Shown here piece after piece: positions 44,991 to 53,755 of a stretch of 64,000 bases of DNA. The notes beneath the pieces are model-generated. The model was not told the origin of the DNA, made no database searches, and saw only the letters and a program-made list of their open reading frames with translations. The DNA is taken from assembly GCF_014696345.1 (NCBI RefSeq), contig NZ_JACJPY010000010.1, forward strand, positions 20,789 to 84,788. The letters run 5' to 3'. Source of the stretch: Pseudanabaena cinerea FACHB-1277. Its GTDB lineage: Bacteria > Cyanobacteriota > Cyanobacteriia > Pseudanabaenales > Pseudanabaenaceae. How positions within the stretch are numbered: the first letter of the stretch is position 1; each line of letters starts with the position of its first letter. The translations under genes were made by a program, and so were the position numbers.

Positions 44991-46952
44991 TTAGATTACA
45001 TCATCTTTTAAATCAGTTGCGACACTGTTTGTACTTACATCTATTGTGGTAAATGTCGGTTTAGGAATACGCTCAAGTTTACTGGCGAGATTAGCTAGGT
45101 CTGACAACTTAAAGTCTTTAGAGACTCTCGTTTCTGGCTTACTTAGTATCTCTTTAATCAAAGGATTATTAATCAAAATTCGCTCTTGATTGACATATTC
45201 CCAAATTTGCTGCTCAGTTAATGGTTCTTGATCATCTTGACCAAGCTTATCAACGAAAGACTGTAATGCTAATACAGGAGCAATATGATCTGTATGGAAT
45301 TGAACCCATTCACCGCCCTTCTGTATGATTTCTAGGGCATATCCTCTAGCCATCTTACCGCCTATATCGTCAGAGCGAATCAAACAAGCTCTTGTTTGAT
45401 TTAGTTCATTAAATTTAACTAGCTTTTCTAAAGCTTTAGTTAAAGACACTCCCGTTTTCTGGATTACAGCAACACCAATAAAGGCATAGTGACCTTTCTG
45501 GCTATCTGCTTTACGAACTTTGACCTTAAAAGGAACAATGTCTTTGTAAGCTTTATCCTGTTCATCAATGACAGCAAAGATCTTCATTTCGTCAACAACT
45601 TGATCGATCAGATGATCAAAAGCAAATCTTAAAGCCTTTGTGATTTTTTCAGGCTCTTCAAAAAGATCGGCTTCTAGCTTGTCAATATCGCTATAAACGT
45701 CTTGCAGATGCTGCTGATAGCGATCTTTAATTTGTAAGGTGATTGTCTGTTTTTTAGGTTTTGGATCAATAGGCATATCAATCCCAACAGGGGGCTGAGG
45801 AGTCCAATTCTCCTCACAATAGCGCAAAACTTTACGGGCTATAGCTGTTCCATTTGAGAAAAATTGGATTAACTTCTCTCTATCAAAAGGATAAAATGGA
45901 TCAGGTGGAATCACACTGTGCTGCGTGTAAAATTCTTGCAAACGATGCTCAATCAACGCAAGACTAGCTTCTACGCCAAGTTCTTCCAACTTGATTTCAT
46001 TTCTTACGCGATCCTTGGCTGCCAAGATTGTCGTATTCATAGGACAGTCAATAGGATCTCTGATCTCTTCGCGATATGTCTTAGGAAACATGGCAAACAA
46101 GAGAACTATGCGTTTCTTATAAAAATCTTTGGCTAGGCTAAATACAGCTTGGGCAGTTGTCAGCATTAAACTACTGATATTTGGAGTGTCTAGCTCGTCA
46201 AAGCAAAAAACAACTGTTTTATACCTAGTAATCAGGCTCAATAAATCACTAGTGTAAGAAAAAGAATCACCATCACGATCTGGAGGAAGTCCCAAACTCT
46301 TAGCTGAGTCGTCTGCCAGTTTTTTGCCAGCTAACCACATAGCCGCAAATGGTGCAGCTTCGGGTATAAGCGTCCACAGAATCGCCCTAATCAAGTATAT
46401 ATTTTTTAGACTTTCAAGTTTGTGAGCAATTCCGTTAGTCCAGTCATTGATTCGGCTAGGATTTTTCCCTAAAATACTAGGGAACTGATTGACAAGATGC
46501 TCAACCGTACAAGGTCGATCTCCTCTTGCCTCAAAATACATTTCTGCTGCTAAAACCTGCCACTGAGTGACGTTAGGACGATATTCACGTTTAAGGCTGT
46601 ATACCAGAGCTTGTAGAAGTTCAGATTTAACCTTATCCAAATTTTCATACTCACCCATGTAAACAAAAAAGGCTTTGTCATTCAAGTGTAAATGGTGATG
46701 TAGTCTAGCCAGTAGCTGAGTTTTCCCCAAACCACGTTCACCAATAATAACAGCACCTTCTACCTCTGATTTTCCAGTATCGACTGCATCAATCAATGCT
46801 AGAACTTGCTCAAAAGCAGACTGATTGATAGACGTTACGCCAGAGTAATCGTTGCTCCAAACATTATGTTGCGCTGTAACCTTTGCAGAGAAGGGATTGT
46901 GTTGCTCAATCAGTTGATTGATGATTTTAGGATCAGTAAATTCATTTGACAT
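44991..46952 (-). CDS. Large P-loop (AAA+-like) ATPase of the unnamed operon
   Basis: A 653-residue ATPase. Walker A is GERGLGKT (71-78) and Walker B VVFCFDELD (247-255), with a likely sensor region LLFAMFPKTYREEI just after. A hydrophobic patch is at 185-207. The C-terminal 250 residues include a strand-rich part (FKVKVRKADSQKGHYAFIGV...CLIRSDDIGG...WVQFHTDHIAPVLAL) that I cannot assign. It resembles ORC-like or BREX-type STAND/AAA ATPases in outline only. The gene has no HIP1 site over nearly 2 kb. It lies 12 bp after the winged-helix-like gene and 19 bp before the nuclease gene, so the three are one operon. Confidence 0.7.
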   Translation of the reverse strand: MSNEFTDPKIINQLIEQHNPFSAKVTAQHNVWSNDYSGVTSINQSAFEQVLALIDAVDTGKSEVEGAVIIGERGLGKTQLLARLHHHLHLNDKAFFVYMGEYENLDKVKSELLQALVYSLKREYRPNVTQWQVLAAEMYFEARGDRPCTVEHLVNQFPSILGKNPSRINDWTNGIAHKLESLKNIYLIRAILWTLIPEAAPFAAMWLAGKKLADDSAKSLGLPPDRDGDSFSYTSDLLSLITRYKTVVFCFDELDTPNISSLMLTTAQAVFSLAKDFYKKRIVLLFAMFPKTYREEIRDPIDCPMNTTILAAKDRVRNEIKLEELGVEASLALIEHRLQEFYTQHSVIPPDPFYPFDREKLIQFFSNGTAIARKVLRYCEENWTPQPPVGIDMPIDPKPKKQTITLQIKDRYQQHLQDVYSDIDKLEADLFEEPEKITKALRFAFDHLIDQVVDEMKIFAVIDEQDKAYKDIVPFKVKVRKADSQKGHYAFIGVAVIQKTGVSLTKALEKLVKFNELNQTRACLIRSDDIGGKMARGYALEIIQKGGEWVQFHTDHIAPVLALQSFVDKLGQDDQEPLTEQQIWEYVNQERILINNPLIKEILSKPETRVSKDFKLSDLANLASKLERIPKPTFTTIDVSTNSVATDLKDDVI

Positions 46953-46964
46953 AGTTTTAACCCC

Positions 46965-47603
46965 CTATTTCACCTTTTTGGTAGCATAACAACGTAAACC
47001 ATTGATAGGCGTGGAAACAGAATCTTCAAGCTTATCTCTTGCGTTGTCTTCAACAGCATTTTCTTGTAGCAGTAAAAGGCTATCTGCTTGCATCTTAACT
47101 AGCCAGTCATTAAACTCTGTACGAGTTAACCGATCGCCAATTGATCGGCGAATCTTGTAAATTGGTACGAAGTTATCGTAGTTGTAATCACGATTAAGTT
47201 GATCGTAAGTTTCTAAAGCCACAGCCTTAAACTCATCGTAAGACGAAATCTTCGGCGCAGACTCAACACCCGCAACCTCACCCGAATTTTTTTGAAACCA
47301 ACGCAACGCCGCATCAGCCAAACGACTACTCACCACAGACGCAGCCTGAAAACTAAAATCAGGCGATCGCAAACCCTCCGCCAACCTTTGCAAACCCACA
47401 TCCGTCAGCGCATACTTTTTAGAAACAGCGATCGCCCCACCATCGATCAAAGACTGCAAAGCATTTTTGTATTCAGCTTTCTTAATATCTTTGTCCTTAC
47501 CACTAAAAGACGGCAAAACCGCACCCTTATTTACTTCACCCTGACCATTACCCAGATCCCAAATACCCAACAGCAAACGAATCTCAGCATTATTTATAGA
47601 CAT
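46965..47603 (-). CDS. Winged-helix-like protein, first gene of the unnamed operon
   Basis: A 212-residue protein. The first 105 residues look like a winged helix: a helix with LLLGIWDLG, then KNALQSLIDGGAIAVSKKYA and LTDVGLQRLAEGLRSPDFSF. This part is clearly related to the 136-residue protein at 48665-49075. The C-terminal half (DEFKAVALETYDQLNRDY, VPIYKIRRSIGDRLTRTEFNDW) may be a second winged helix. It could recognise DNA for the ATPase and nuclease encoded next. Two HIP1 sites occur in it, unlike the ATPase gene. Confidence 0.6.
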   Translation of the reverse strand: MSINNAEIRLLLGIWDLGNGQGEVNKGAVLPSFSGKDKDIKKAEYKNALQSLIDGGAIAVSKKYALTDVGLQRLAEGLRSPDFSFQAASVVSSRLADAALRWFQKNSGEVAGVESAPKISSYDEFKAVALETYDQLNRDYNYDNFVPIYKIRRSIGDRLTRTEFNDWLVKMQADSLLLLQENAVEDNARDKLEDSVSTPINGLRCYATKKVK

Positions 47604-47828
47604 CTTAATTAACTCTCAATAGTTATTTAGGGCAATTCTCTGGGGATTTGCCAGAAAATAGAGCAAAAACAAAAACCATCACACCCGCTATTTTCATGAT
47701 AGTACTTTTGTGTCCTTTTTGCTAAAGTTTCCGAGAAAATTAAAAATTAAGATTTGTAAGGTTTATAGACTGATTTTAGCGATCGCCCATCCGTCAACCC
47801 ATCAGCAAGAAACCAAGCGATCGCTATC

Positions 47829-48203
47829 TCATATCTGTAACAACTTTTTGGGGCGACCCCCCTTTTTGCCATTATCGCGAGACGCTTTTGCTTTTGCTTC
47901 AGAAGTAGCCTGTCCGCCTTTGCATCCTAACTGTGACATCCACGCCTTTGTTCCAAAAATACCTGCAACTAATCCAGTAATGTCAAAGTCTGCATCTAAA
48001 CGCTCCCAATGAACACTGCTCCCCGATGCGTCAAGCCATACATCATCAAGATCTTCAGCAGTAGCTTCCGCTAATCCTTGCACTAAGGTTGGTGGAAAGC
48101 TAAAGAAAGCTCCATTCTTAAGAGAAATTACAATCAGTCTAGACAAACGATCAAACCGAACGGATATTGCCCTTGGCTCAGTGGCATCTGACTCTTGTGC
48201 CAC
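47829..48203 (-). CDS. DUF2442 protein with basic Gly/Lys tail
   Basis: A 124-residue frame from GTG 48203. The DUF2442 core is EPRAISVRFDRLSRLIVISL, FFSFPPTLVQGL and DFDITGLVAGIFG. A basic tail SRDNGKKGGRPKK follows, as in many cyanobacterial copies, perhaps binding nucleic acid. Open coding sequence continues upstream of the GTG to about 48287 and reads like the true N-terminus (NWNNLISEEELDAQIVSAKA), but no standard start codon is in it. DUF2442 genes often sit in toxin-antitoxin-like pairs. Confidence 0.65.
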   Translation of the reverse strand: MAQESDATEPRAISVRFDRLSRLIVISLKNGAFFSFPPTLVQGLAEATAEDLDDVWLDASGSSVHWERLDADFDITGLVAGIFGTKAWMSQLGCKGGQATSEAKAKASRDNGKKGGRPKKLLQI

Positions 48204-48247
48204 AGCCTTAGCGCTTACGATTTGAGCGTCTAGTTCTTCCTCGCTGA

Positions 48248-48568
48248 TTAGATTGTTCCAATTTTTGAACTGTATATTAACAAATCTTCAACAGATTCAA
48301 TAACTTTCAAAGCTTCTTTCTGCTCATCTTCACTATCCAAGACAGCCCATGTTGTAAATAATTGATTGATTCTTTGTCTTTTGAGATTTTGCTTTTCTGG
48401 ATTGCTATTATTAATCTCACTCATGGCAAAATCCCAAGCAGTTGCCGATGAAGACTTGGTAATTCGCTGTTGATTAAAAAAATGTACAAAATTTAATAAC
48501 TCTGGAATGTATTCTTCGGGAGTTTGCTCGATCGCATCTAATAGTTCAAGCCTTTGTCTAGTTAGCAT
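48248..48568 (-). CDS. Small hypothetical protein, possible antitoxin partner of DUF2442
   Basis: A 106-residue protein starting MLTRQRLELLDAIEQTPEEY. The N-terminal helix LLDAIEQTPEEYIPELLNFV resembles the start of PHD/DUF2281-like antitoxins that help choose good starts of partner genes. The rest is helical and polar. ATG 48568 is chosen because TTGGAG lies 10 nt upstream. Its 3' end overlaps the upstream extension of the DUF2442 frame in the -1 frame, suggesting translational coupling or frameshifting. Confidence 0.55.
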   Translation of the reverse strand: MLTRQRLELLDAIEQTPEEYIPELLNFVHFFNQQRITKSSSATAWDFAMSEINNSNPEKQNLKRQRINQLFTTWAVLDSEDEQKEALKVIESVEDLLIYSSKIGTI

Positions 48569-48664
48569 ATAGAGAATCTCCAACCGATACACTGAAATAT
48601 TGAATTTACCAGATATTTTAGCAATCTTGTCTATGCGATCGCCATACTCCCAAATCCCTAAATC

Positions 48665-49075
48665 CTAACCTTCAGCCACCACAGCCTCATCAGTAGAACT
48701 ATCTGAAGCGATCGCCACTGTAGGAACATGAGCAATCCACTTCACCAAATAATTACCCATCCTTGCGCCGATCTGCGTACCCTCAAACTCAAAATCAGGC
48801 GATCGCAAATACTCACCCAACAACTCAAACCCAACCTGCGTTAACGTTGCATTTTTGATGTTGCCATTCTTTAGTCTCGTCAAAGCGATCGCCCCATCCG
48901 CCTCCAACGCCGCAAAAACCTCATCATAGTCACTAGCCTTTTCCTTAGTGCGAGTAAGCGGCTCAATCTTCCCCTTACCCAGAGCCTGATCAACCCCAGC
49001 TACAGCCCATAGCACTAACAACACACGAGTTTTTGCGCGTTGAATTTTATTTTCGTCATTTCCGATAAGAGCCAT
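48665..49075 (-). CDS. Winged-helix-like protein, paralogue of the first gene of the unnamed operon
   Basis: A 136-residue protein. Alignment by eye with the N-terminal half of the 46965-47603 product is good: RVLLVLWAVAG against RLLLGIWDLG, then FAALEADGAIAL against LQSLIDGGAIAV, TLTQVGFELLGEYLRSPDF against ALTDVGLQRLAEGLRSPDF (LRSPDF at 90-95 and 78-83). It lacks the second half of the longer protein. The two genes bracket the DUF2442 pair. Function is unknown; DNA binding is inferred. Confidence 0.6.
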   Translation of the reverse strand: MALIGNDENKIQRAKTRVLLVLWAVAGVDQALGKGKIEPLTRTKEKASDYDEVFAALEADGAIALTRLKNGNIKNATLTQVGFELLGEYLRSPDFEFEGTQIGARMGNYLVKWIAHVPTVAIASDSSTDEAVVAEG

Positions 49076-49278
49076 AATATTTGTGTTGATATTTATAAAT
49101 ATTTTGAGAAGGTGAATGTCATAAAAAGACCTAGCTACACCCGCCCATCCTAGGATAATACACTTAGAGTCTATCTTCTAATTTTTTTAGATTAAATCAT
49201 CCAAAACTCATAAGACAGCAAATGAATAACTATCGCCTATACCCATAATTATTATTTCACGGTTAAGATTTTCAGAAC

Positions 49279-49845
49279 TTAATCTGTGGCGATCGTCCTT
49301 TTGCGGATCGCACGGGCAACAAGCGGGGCTTTTTTCTCCAGACCCTCAAGGCTTATTTCGCCATCAGCATAGGTTCGATACCATTCTCTACGTTGTCGTA
49401 CAATTACCTCATTATTTAATTTTTGCTGAGTTTGTTTGACTTTTGCGATTTCAGAACTTGGTATTTTCTCAATTTGAGGTACTAAACTAAATGTCAACAA
49501 TTCTACTTCAAACCATTCATCTCCAACCTCAAATGGATCTAAAATTTGATCGTCTGCCCTCTTAGAACTGTTGATCCAAGCTGAGGCAAAACGATAATTA
49601 GCCCAGTCGTAGGCTTTTGTGCGATCTTGATGGCAACTAATGTAATGGTCTACTGTGCCGATTGGCTCAAACATTGCTGAATATCCGCAAAGATTTTGAA
49701 ATCCATCGGCAAGATGTTTCCGAAAAGGCGACCATAAATCTCTTGGTCTTTTCTTATCAGGATTTTTTGAGAGCCAATCTTCACCTTTTTGTCTGACTTC
49801 TCGATCAAAATCGGGAGGCTCTGGTACAGAATCAAAATGAATCAT
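49279..49845 (-). CDS. HNH-type nuclease of a Septu-like pair (PtuB-like)
   Basis: A 188-residue protein. CGYSAMFEPIGTVDHYISCH carries the catalytic Asp-His (66-67), and YDWANYRFASAWINSSKR carries the later Asn (N83 or N92) and Lys, as in PtuB / TIGR02646-like HNH proteins. The usual zinc CxxC is reduced: only C53 is kept and the second position is Ser, so the zinc site may be lost. It starts within the last codons of the ATPase gene (ATGA overlap), typical of Septu. It is predicted to degrade phage DNA with the ATPase. Confidence 0.7.
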   Translation of the reverse strand: MIHFDSVPEPPDFDREVRQKGEDWLSKNPDKKRPRDLWSPFRKHLADGFQNLCGYSAMFEPIGTVDHYISCHQDRTKAYDWANYRFASAWINSSKRADDQILDPFEVGDEWFEVELLTFSLVPQIEKIPSSEIAKVKQTQQKLNNEVIVRQRREWYRTYADGEISLEGLEKKAPLVARAIRKRTIATD

Positions 49846-51065
49846 TTCTGTCTTGCCTCATTTTTGACAGTCCAGCCAATCCAGAAAGGATCGTGACCAG
49901 GAATGACTTTTTCGAGTTCTGCTTGAATTTGTGCGAATGTCTTTAAATTGTCAGGAAATTTATAGGACCAATCTTTAACAGCCCAAGCTTGAGCCGCACC
50001 AATTGCTGCTTCGGCTTCTCGCGATCGCGCTTGTTTGAGGTCAAAAATTTCTGAAGTCAGCCATCCCACCACATCACCTTGCTTCACCCAAGGAATTTCA
50101 TTGAGAGTTACCTCGCTTCCAAGTAACTCAAAAAGAAATAATTTGTCTAGCTCTTCCTCAAAATACGGTTCAGCAGATGCTAACACCATCGGTGAATGTG
50201 TCGTTGTAACAACTTGCACTTCAATTTCTGGATTTAATAATTTACAAACTTGAAGAATGGCAGGAAGAATAGTTCTTTGCCATTTGGGATGTAAATGTGC
50301 TTCTAATTCATCAATTAGAAAAACAATTTTTTTGAGTGGCTCACTTCTTTTGAGTTTTGCAATTTGAATATGTTCTTCCCAAGCCCAGACAAGCATATAT
50401 GCCAAACTTAGTATTCTTTGAATACCAGAAGAGGCATGAGTTATAGGAACATTGCCATAAGGTAAAGAAAGGGTAGGAATTTGACGGCTATCATCTACTG
50501 AAAGCCTTACAGATGAACCAACTTGCATTAGCTCATCGGGATGCGACAGATGTTGAATTACACTTTGGAGAATTTGATAAGGTGTTTCTGTTTGTTTTAG
50601 CTGCCAATAGTCAAGATCATGAATCAGCCCCATACAAGGTATGGAGCCATTATTAAATATTAATCCGTTCAGAACTTGATTTGATGTGAAGTTGTAAACT
50701 TCATTAGGAGTGAATTGTCTTAATGGATCGAAAATCGAAAATCCTCCATCAATACGACTATAGATAACAATCTCATTTTCTTGTGAACGCCGAAAATTTT
50801 GCCATCTTTGTTTATCAAATAGAAAGACACTCTCGCCTTCTTTCCCATTACTGACTTGAAAGCGAATATATGGAGGAATATCTTGGTCGAAATTTGGTAG
50901 TGCTGGCAATCCAATCCAATTATCTGTCAAGGCAAACCAGATTACATCAAGTAGAAAACTCTTGCCTAAGCCATTGTCACCCGTAAGAATGTTAAGGCGA
51001 TCACCAAACTCAATTTCAAGATCTCTTATCGAACCAATACCTCTTAAGTTCAATTTGGTTAACAT
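49842..51065 (-). CDS. SMC/OLD-like AAA ATPase of a Septu-like pair (PtuA-like)
   Basis: A 407-residue ABC-class ATPase. Walker A is GDNGLGKS (29-36), the signature-like helix is SSGIQRILSLAYML (212-225) and Walker B is IVFLIDELEAHLHP (247-260), followed by VVTTTHSPMVL. There is no Toprim domain, so it is not a GajA/OLD nuclease; the pairing with an HNH gene matches PtuAB. AGGGA lies before the start. First gene of the pair, about 170 bp from pilC; island genes downstream are on the same strand. Confidence 0.75.
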   Translation of the reverse strand: MLTKLNLRGIGSIRDLEIEFGDRLNILTGDNGLGKSFLLDVIWFALTDNWIGLPALPNFDQDIPPYIRFQVSNGKEGESVFLFDKQRWQNFRRSQENEIVIYSRIDGGFSIFDPLRQFTPNEVYNFTSNQVLNGLIFNNGSIPCMGLIHDLDYWQLKQTETPYQILQSVIQHLSHPDELMQVGSSVRLSVDDSRQIPTLSLPYGNVPITHASSGIQRILSLAYMLVWAWEEHIQIAKLKRSEPLKKIVFLIDELEAHLHPKWQRTILPAILQVCKLLNPEIEVQVVTTTHSPMVLASAEPYFEEELDKLFLFELLGSEVTLNEIPWVKQGDVVGWLTSEIFDLKQARSREAEAAIGAAQAWAVKDWSYKFPDNLKTFAQIQAELEKVIPGHDPFWIGWTVKNEARQK

Positions 51066-51197
51066 TCTTTATCCCTTTTTCTTTATAGAGTCTGTCATAT
51101 CTAATGCTTACGATGTTTTGAGAAAGGCGATCGCCTTCGCATAATAACTTGCAGGCTCTGGCTAAGGCGGCGAGATCGCCAAAAAATACAAAAAATA

Positions 51198-51218
51198 AAG
51201 GAGTGCTTTGCACTCCTT
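51198..51218 (-). terminator. Rho-independent terminator of pilC
   Basis: Arms AAGGAGTGC and GCACTCCTT around a 3-nt loop, 17 bp past the pilC stop on the minus strand and followed by TATTTTTTG. It separates the pil cluster from the defence island. Confidence 0.85.
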
Positions 51219-51234
51219 CTCTTTTGACTTGATA

Positions 51235-52449
51235 TTATTTGATTTTGTCCATAATTGAGAAGATCGGCAAATACATTCCCACAATAATCGAACCAACCAT
51301 GCCCCCAAGGACAATGATCATTAATGGTTCCATTAAACTTGTTAATGCCTTTACCGCCTCCTCCACTTCATTTTCATAGAAGTCCGCCACCTTCATCAAC
51401 ATCTTATCGATTTCCCCAGTCTCTTCACCAATGCTAATCATTTGCAAAGCCATCACTGGAAATACCTGCGTTTTTTCCATTGCAGGGGCAATTTGTCCGC
51501 CCTCCTTCACCGCCTCCCGCGCTGAATCGATCGCATTGGAAATCACCAAATTACCCGCCGTCTCTCCCGTAATTTCGAGGGAACTCAAAATTGGTACACC
51601 TGCCTTTGACAAAGAACCAAAGGTACGGGCAAAACGGGCAACCGCAGTCTTGACAACGAGATCACCAAATAGGGGTAGTTTTAGAAACAAGCCATCAAAG
51701 TAGAGCTGCCCTGGGGGGGTAGCATAGATGCGTTTGTAAGCGAATGCAATCACAAAAATAGTGATAGGAATAATAGAAACCGATGGACTCTTCAGAAAAT
51801 TACTAATATTAACCAAGATCTGGGTAAACGCAGGTAATTCTCCACCCAAGCTTTTGAATACGCCATCGAATACAGGAATGATGAAAATACACATACCGAG
51901 GAAAATCAAAACAGCGATCGATGTGACCACAATCGGATAGGTCATCGCCGTTTTAATCTGGTTATTCAGCTTTGCCGAGTCTTCCAACAAACTTGCCAAG
52001 CGAGCCAATACATCATCAAGGACACCGCCCGTTTCCCCCGCTTGAATCATCGCGCAGTAGAGATTATCAAAGATCTTCGGATGCTTTCTCAAGGAATCTG
52101 AAAAGTTTGTCCCCTGCTGTACATCGTCTAAGACCCTAGCTAGAGCAGCTTTAAGACGCGGATTAGCGCATTGGTCAACCATGACACCCAAGCCACGCAC
52201 CATCGATACCCCTGCGTTCACCAAGGTGGCTAACTGCCGTGAAAACAGCGCGAGATCCTTAACGGTGACTTTTTGCATCGACAGAGAGAATTCGGCAAAG
52301 TCAAAGCCGCCCTGTACTTCCTTGATTTCCTGAACAACAAAACCCTTTTGCCGCCATGCTTCGCGGGCTTCCTTGACTGACTCAGCTACCATCGTCTGTT
52401 TGACAGCCTTGCCCTTAGAATCCTTCAGCATTCCTTGAAATCTTGCCAT
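51235..52449 (-). CDS. pilC: Type IV pilus inner-membrane platform protein
   Basis: PilC anchors the pilus machine in the inner membrane and couples PilB and PilT motors to pilin assembly. The 404-residue protein has two T2SSF domains (LALFSRQLATLVNAGVSMVRGL near residue 66, and VARFARTFGSLSKAGVPILSSL near 267) and three membrane helices (about 170, 220 and 375-395). Last gene of the pilB-pilT-pilC run, the usual cyanobacterial order. Supports twitching, phototaxis and DNA uptake. Confidence 0.95.
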   Translation of the reverse strand: MARFQGMLKDSKGKAVKQTMVAESVKEAREAWRQKGFVVQEIKEVQGGFDFAEFSLSMQKVTVKDLALFSRQLATLVNAGVSMVRGLGVMVDQCANPRLKAALARVLDDVQQGTNFSDSLRKHPKIFDNLYCAMIQAGETGGVLDDVLARLASLLEDSAKLNNQIKTAMTYPIVVTSIAVLIFLGMCIFIIPVFDGVFKSLGGELPAFTQILVNISNFLKSPSVSIIPITIFVIAFAYKRIYATPPGQLYFDGLFLKLPLFGDLVVKTAVARFARTFGSLSKAGVPILSSLEITGETAGNLVISNAIDSAREAVKEGGQIAPAMEKTQVFPVMALQMISIGEETGEIDKMLMKVADFYENEVEEAVKALTSLMEPLMIIVLGGMVGSIIVGMYLPIFSIMDKIK

Positions 52450-52506
52450 AATGACACCTCATTAATACAGCTAAAACAGAGCTAAAATACACCCAAAAGG
52501 TACAGT

Positions 52507-53667
52507 CTAACCGCTAATTGATCGCGACTTAATCATATCCTGCGATCGGATATCACCCGTCGACTTCCGTTTCATGACTGGAGCAGGGTTAGGACCAACT
52601 ACACGCAATAATTCTTCAGGACGCGAAGTTTTAGACATCGCTGCCTCAAAGGTAATATCGCCTTCTAAATAGAGCTTAGCCAAGACCGACTCAAGGGTTT
52701 GCATCGATTCCTTACCACCAGTTTGGATAAAGCCATACATTTGCGCCGTCTTACCTTCACGGATCAGGTTCGAGATTGCAGGTGTTACCACCATGATTTC
52801 TTGCGCCATTACCCGTCCAAACTGCCCTGGTTGGGGGTTGTGGCGCGGCACTAGGGTTTGGCTAAGTACTGCCACAAGGGAGTTAGAAAGCTGAACGCGG
52901 ATCTGCCCCTGTTGTTCAGGAGGGAATACATCCACCATGCGATCGACGGTTTGTGAGGCAGAGCTAGTATGGAGCGTACCAAATACTAGATGCCCCGTTT
53001 CCGCCGCCGATACCGCCAGTTGGATCGTCTCCAAATCGCGCATTTCCCCCACCAGAATTACATCTGGATCTTCTCTCAGTGCTGCTTTGAGGGCATTGCC
53101 AAAGGTTTTAGTATCTTCTCCCACTTGGCGCTGGTGAATAATACTTTTCACCGACTCATACACAAATTCAATGGGATCTTCAACGGTGAGAATATGTTCG
53201 GCACGGGTTTTGTTGATGGTTTGGATCATTGCCGCGAGGGTGGTGGTTTTACCTGAACCCGTTGGACCTGTCACTAAAACTAAACCACGGGGTTTTTCGC
53301 TAAGTTCGCGTACAATCGGTGGCAAGTTAAGATCATCCATGTCAGGGATCTTTGAGGAAAGCGCCCGCAAACAAGCGGCATAGGTTCCCCGATCCTTATA
53401 GACATTGACCCTAAATCTGGCTAGTCCTTTAACACCATAGGAGCAGTCTAATTCCCAGTTTTGTTCGAGGGCTTTGCGTTGGTTATTATTCAACATCGCA
53501 AAAATTAGACGTTGACATTCTTCTGGACTTAGGGGGTCGCGCTCGGTGCGGGTGAGATGTCCACTGATGCGGATGTAGGGTGGCAAACCTGCGGAAATAT
53601 GCAGGTCAGAACCTTTACGTTCTACCACTTCTTCCATCAAGTCTTCGATAATATAGTCCATGACCAT
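52507..53667 (-). CDS. pilT: Type IV pilus retraction ATPase
   Basis: PilT depolymerises the pilus. The 386-residue protein has GPTGSGKTTTLAAM (Walker A), the Asp box EDPIEFVYE, DPDVILVGEMRDLETIQLA (Walker B) and the His box GHLVFGTLHTSS, with the PilT signature AIRNLIREGK here reading AISNLIREGK. ATG 53667 is chosen because TTAGGAG lies 11-12 nt upstream; the longer frame only adds hydrophobic residues encoded by ATTAA repeats. Downstream of pilB, separated by a hairpin. Confidence 0.95.
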   Translation of the reverse strand: MVMDYIIEDLMEEVVERKGSDLHISAGLPPYIRISGHLTRTERDPLSPEECQRLIFAMLNNNQRKALEQNWELDCSYGVKGLARFRVNVYKDRGTYAACLRALSSKIPDMDDLNLPPIVRELSEKPRGLVLVTGPTGSGKTTTLAAMIQTINKTRAEHILTVEDPIEFVYESVKSIIHQRQVGEDTKTFGNALKAALREDPDVILVGEMRDLETIQLAVSAAETGHLVFGTLHTSSASQTVDRMVDVFPPEQQGQIRVQLSNSLVAVLSQTLVPRHNPQPGQFGRVMAQEIMVVTPAISNLIREGKTAQMYGFIQTGGKESMQTLESVLAKLYLEGDITFEAAMSKTSRPEELLRVVGPNPAPVMKRKSTGDIRSQDMIKSRSISG

Positions 53668-53723
53668 AGCAGTTGATTCTCCTAAGCGAATTAAATAAAT
53701 TAAGTAAATTAAGAATAGTTGAA

Positions 53724-53748
53724 CAGAAAAGGGCATAGCCCTTTTCTG
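53724..53748 (-). terminator. Perfect hairpin between pilB and pilT
   Basis: Arms CAGAAAAGGGC and GCCCTTTTCTG with a 3-nt loop, just past the pilB stop on the minus strand. A short T-rich end follows. It may act as a partial terminator that sets pilB and pilT levels apart. Confidence 0.65.
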
Positions 53749-53755
53749 TTTGTGA

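Noticed and set aside
47623..47697. 24-residue hydrophobic minus-strand frame (start MKIAGVMVFVFALF) in the 225-bp spacer upstream of the winged-helix-like gene
   Set aside because: It looks like a tiny signal peptide or toxin but has no ribosome binding site at a usable distance and no terminator; kept only as a note.
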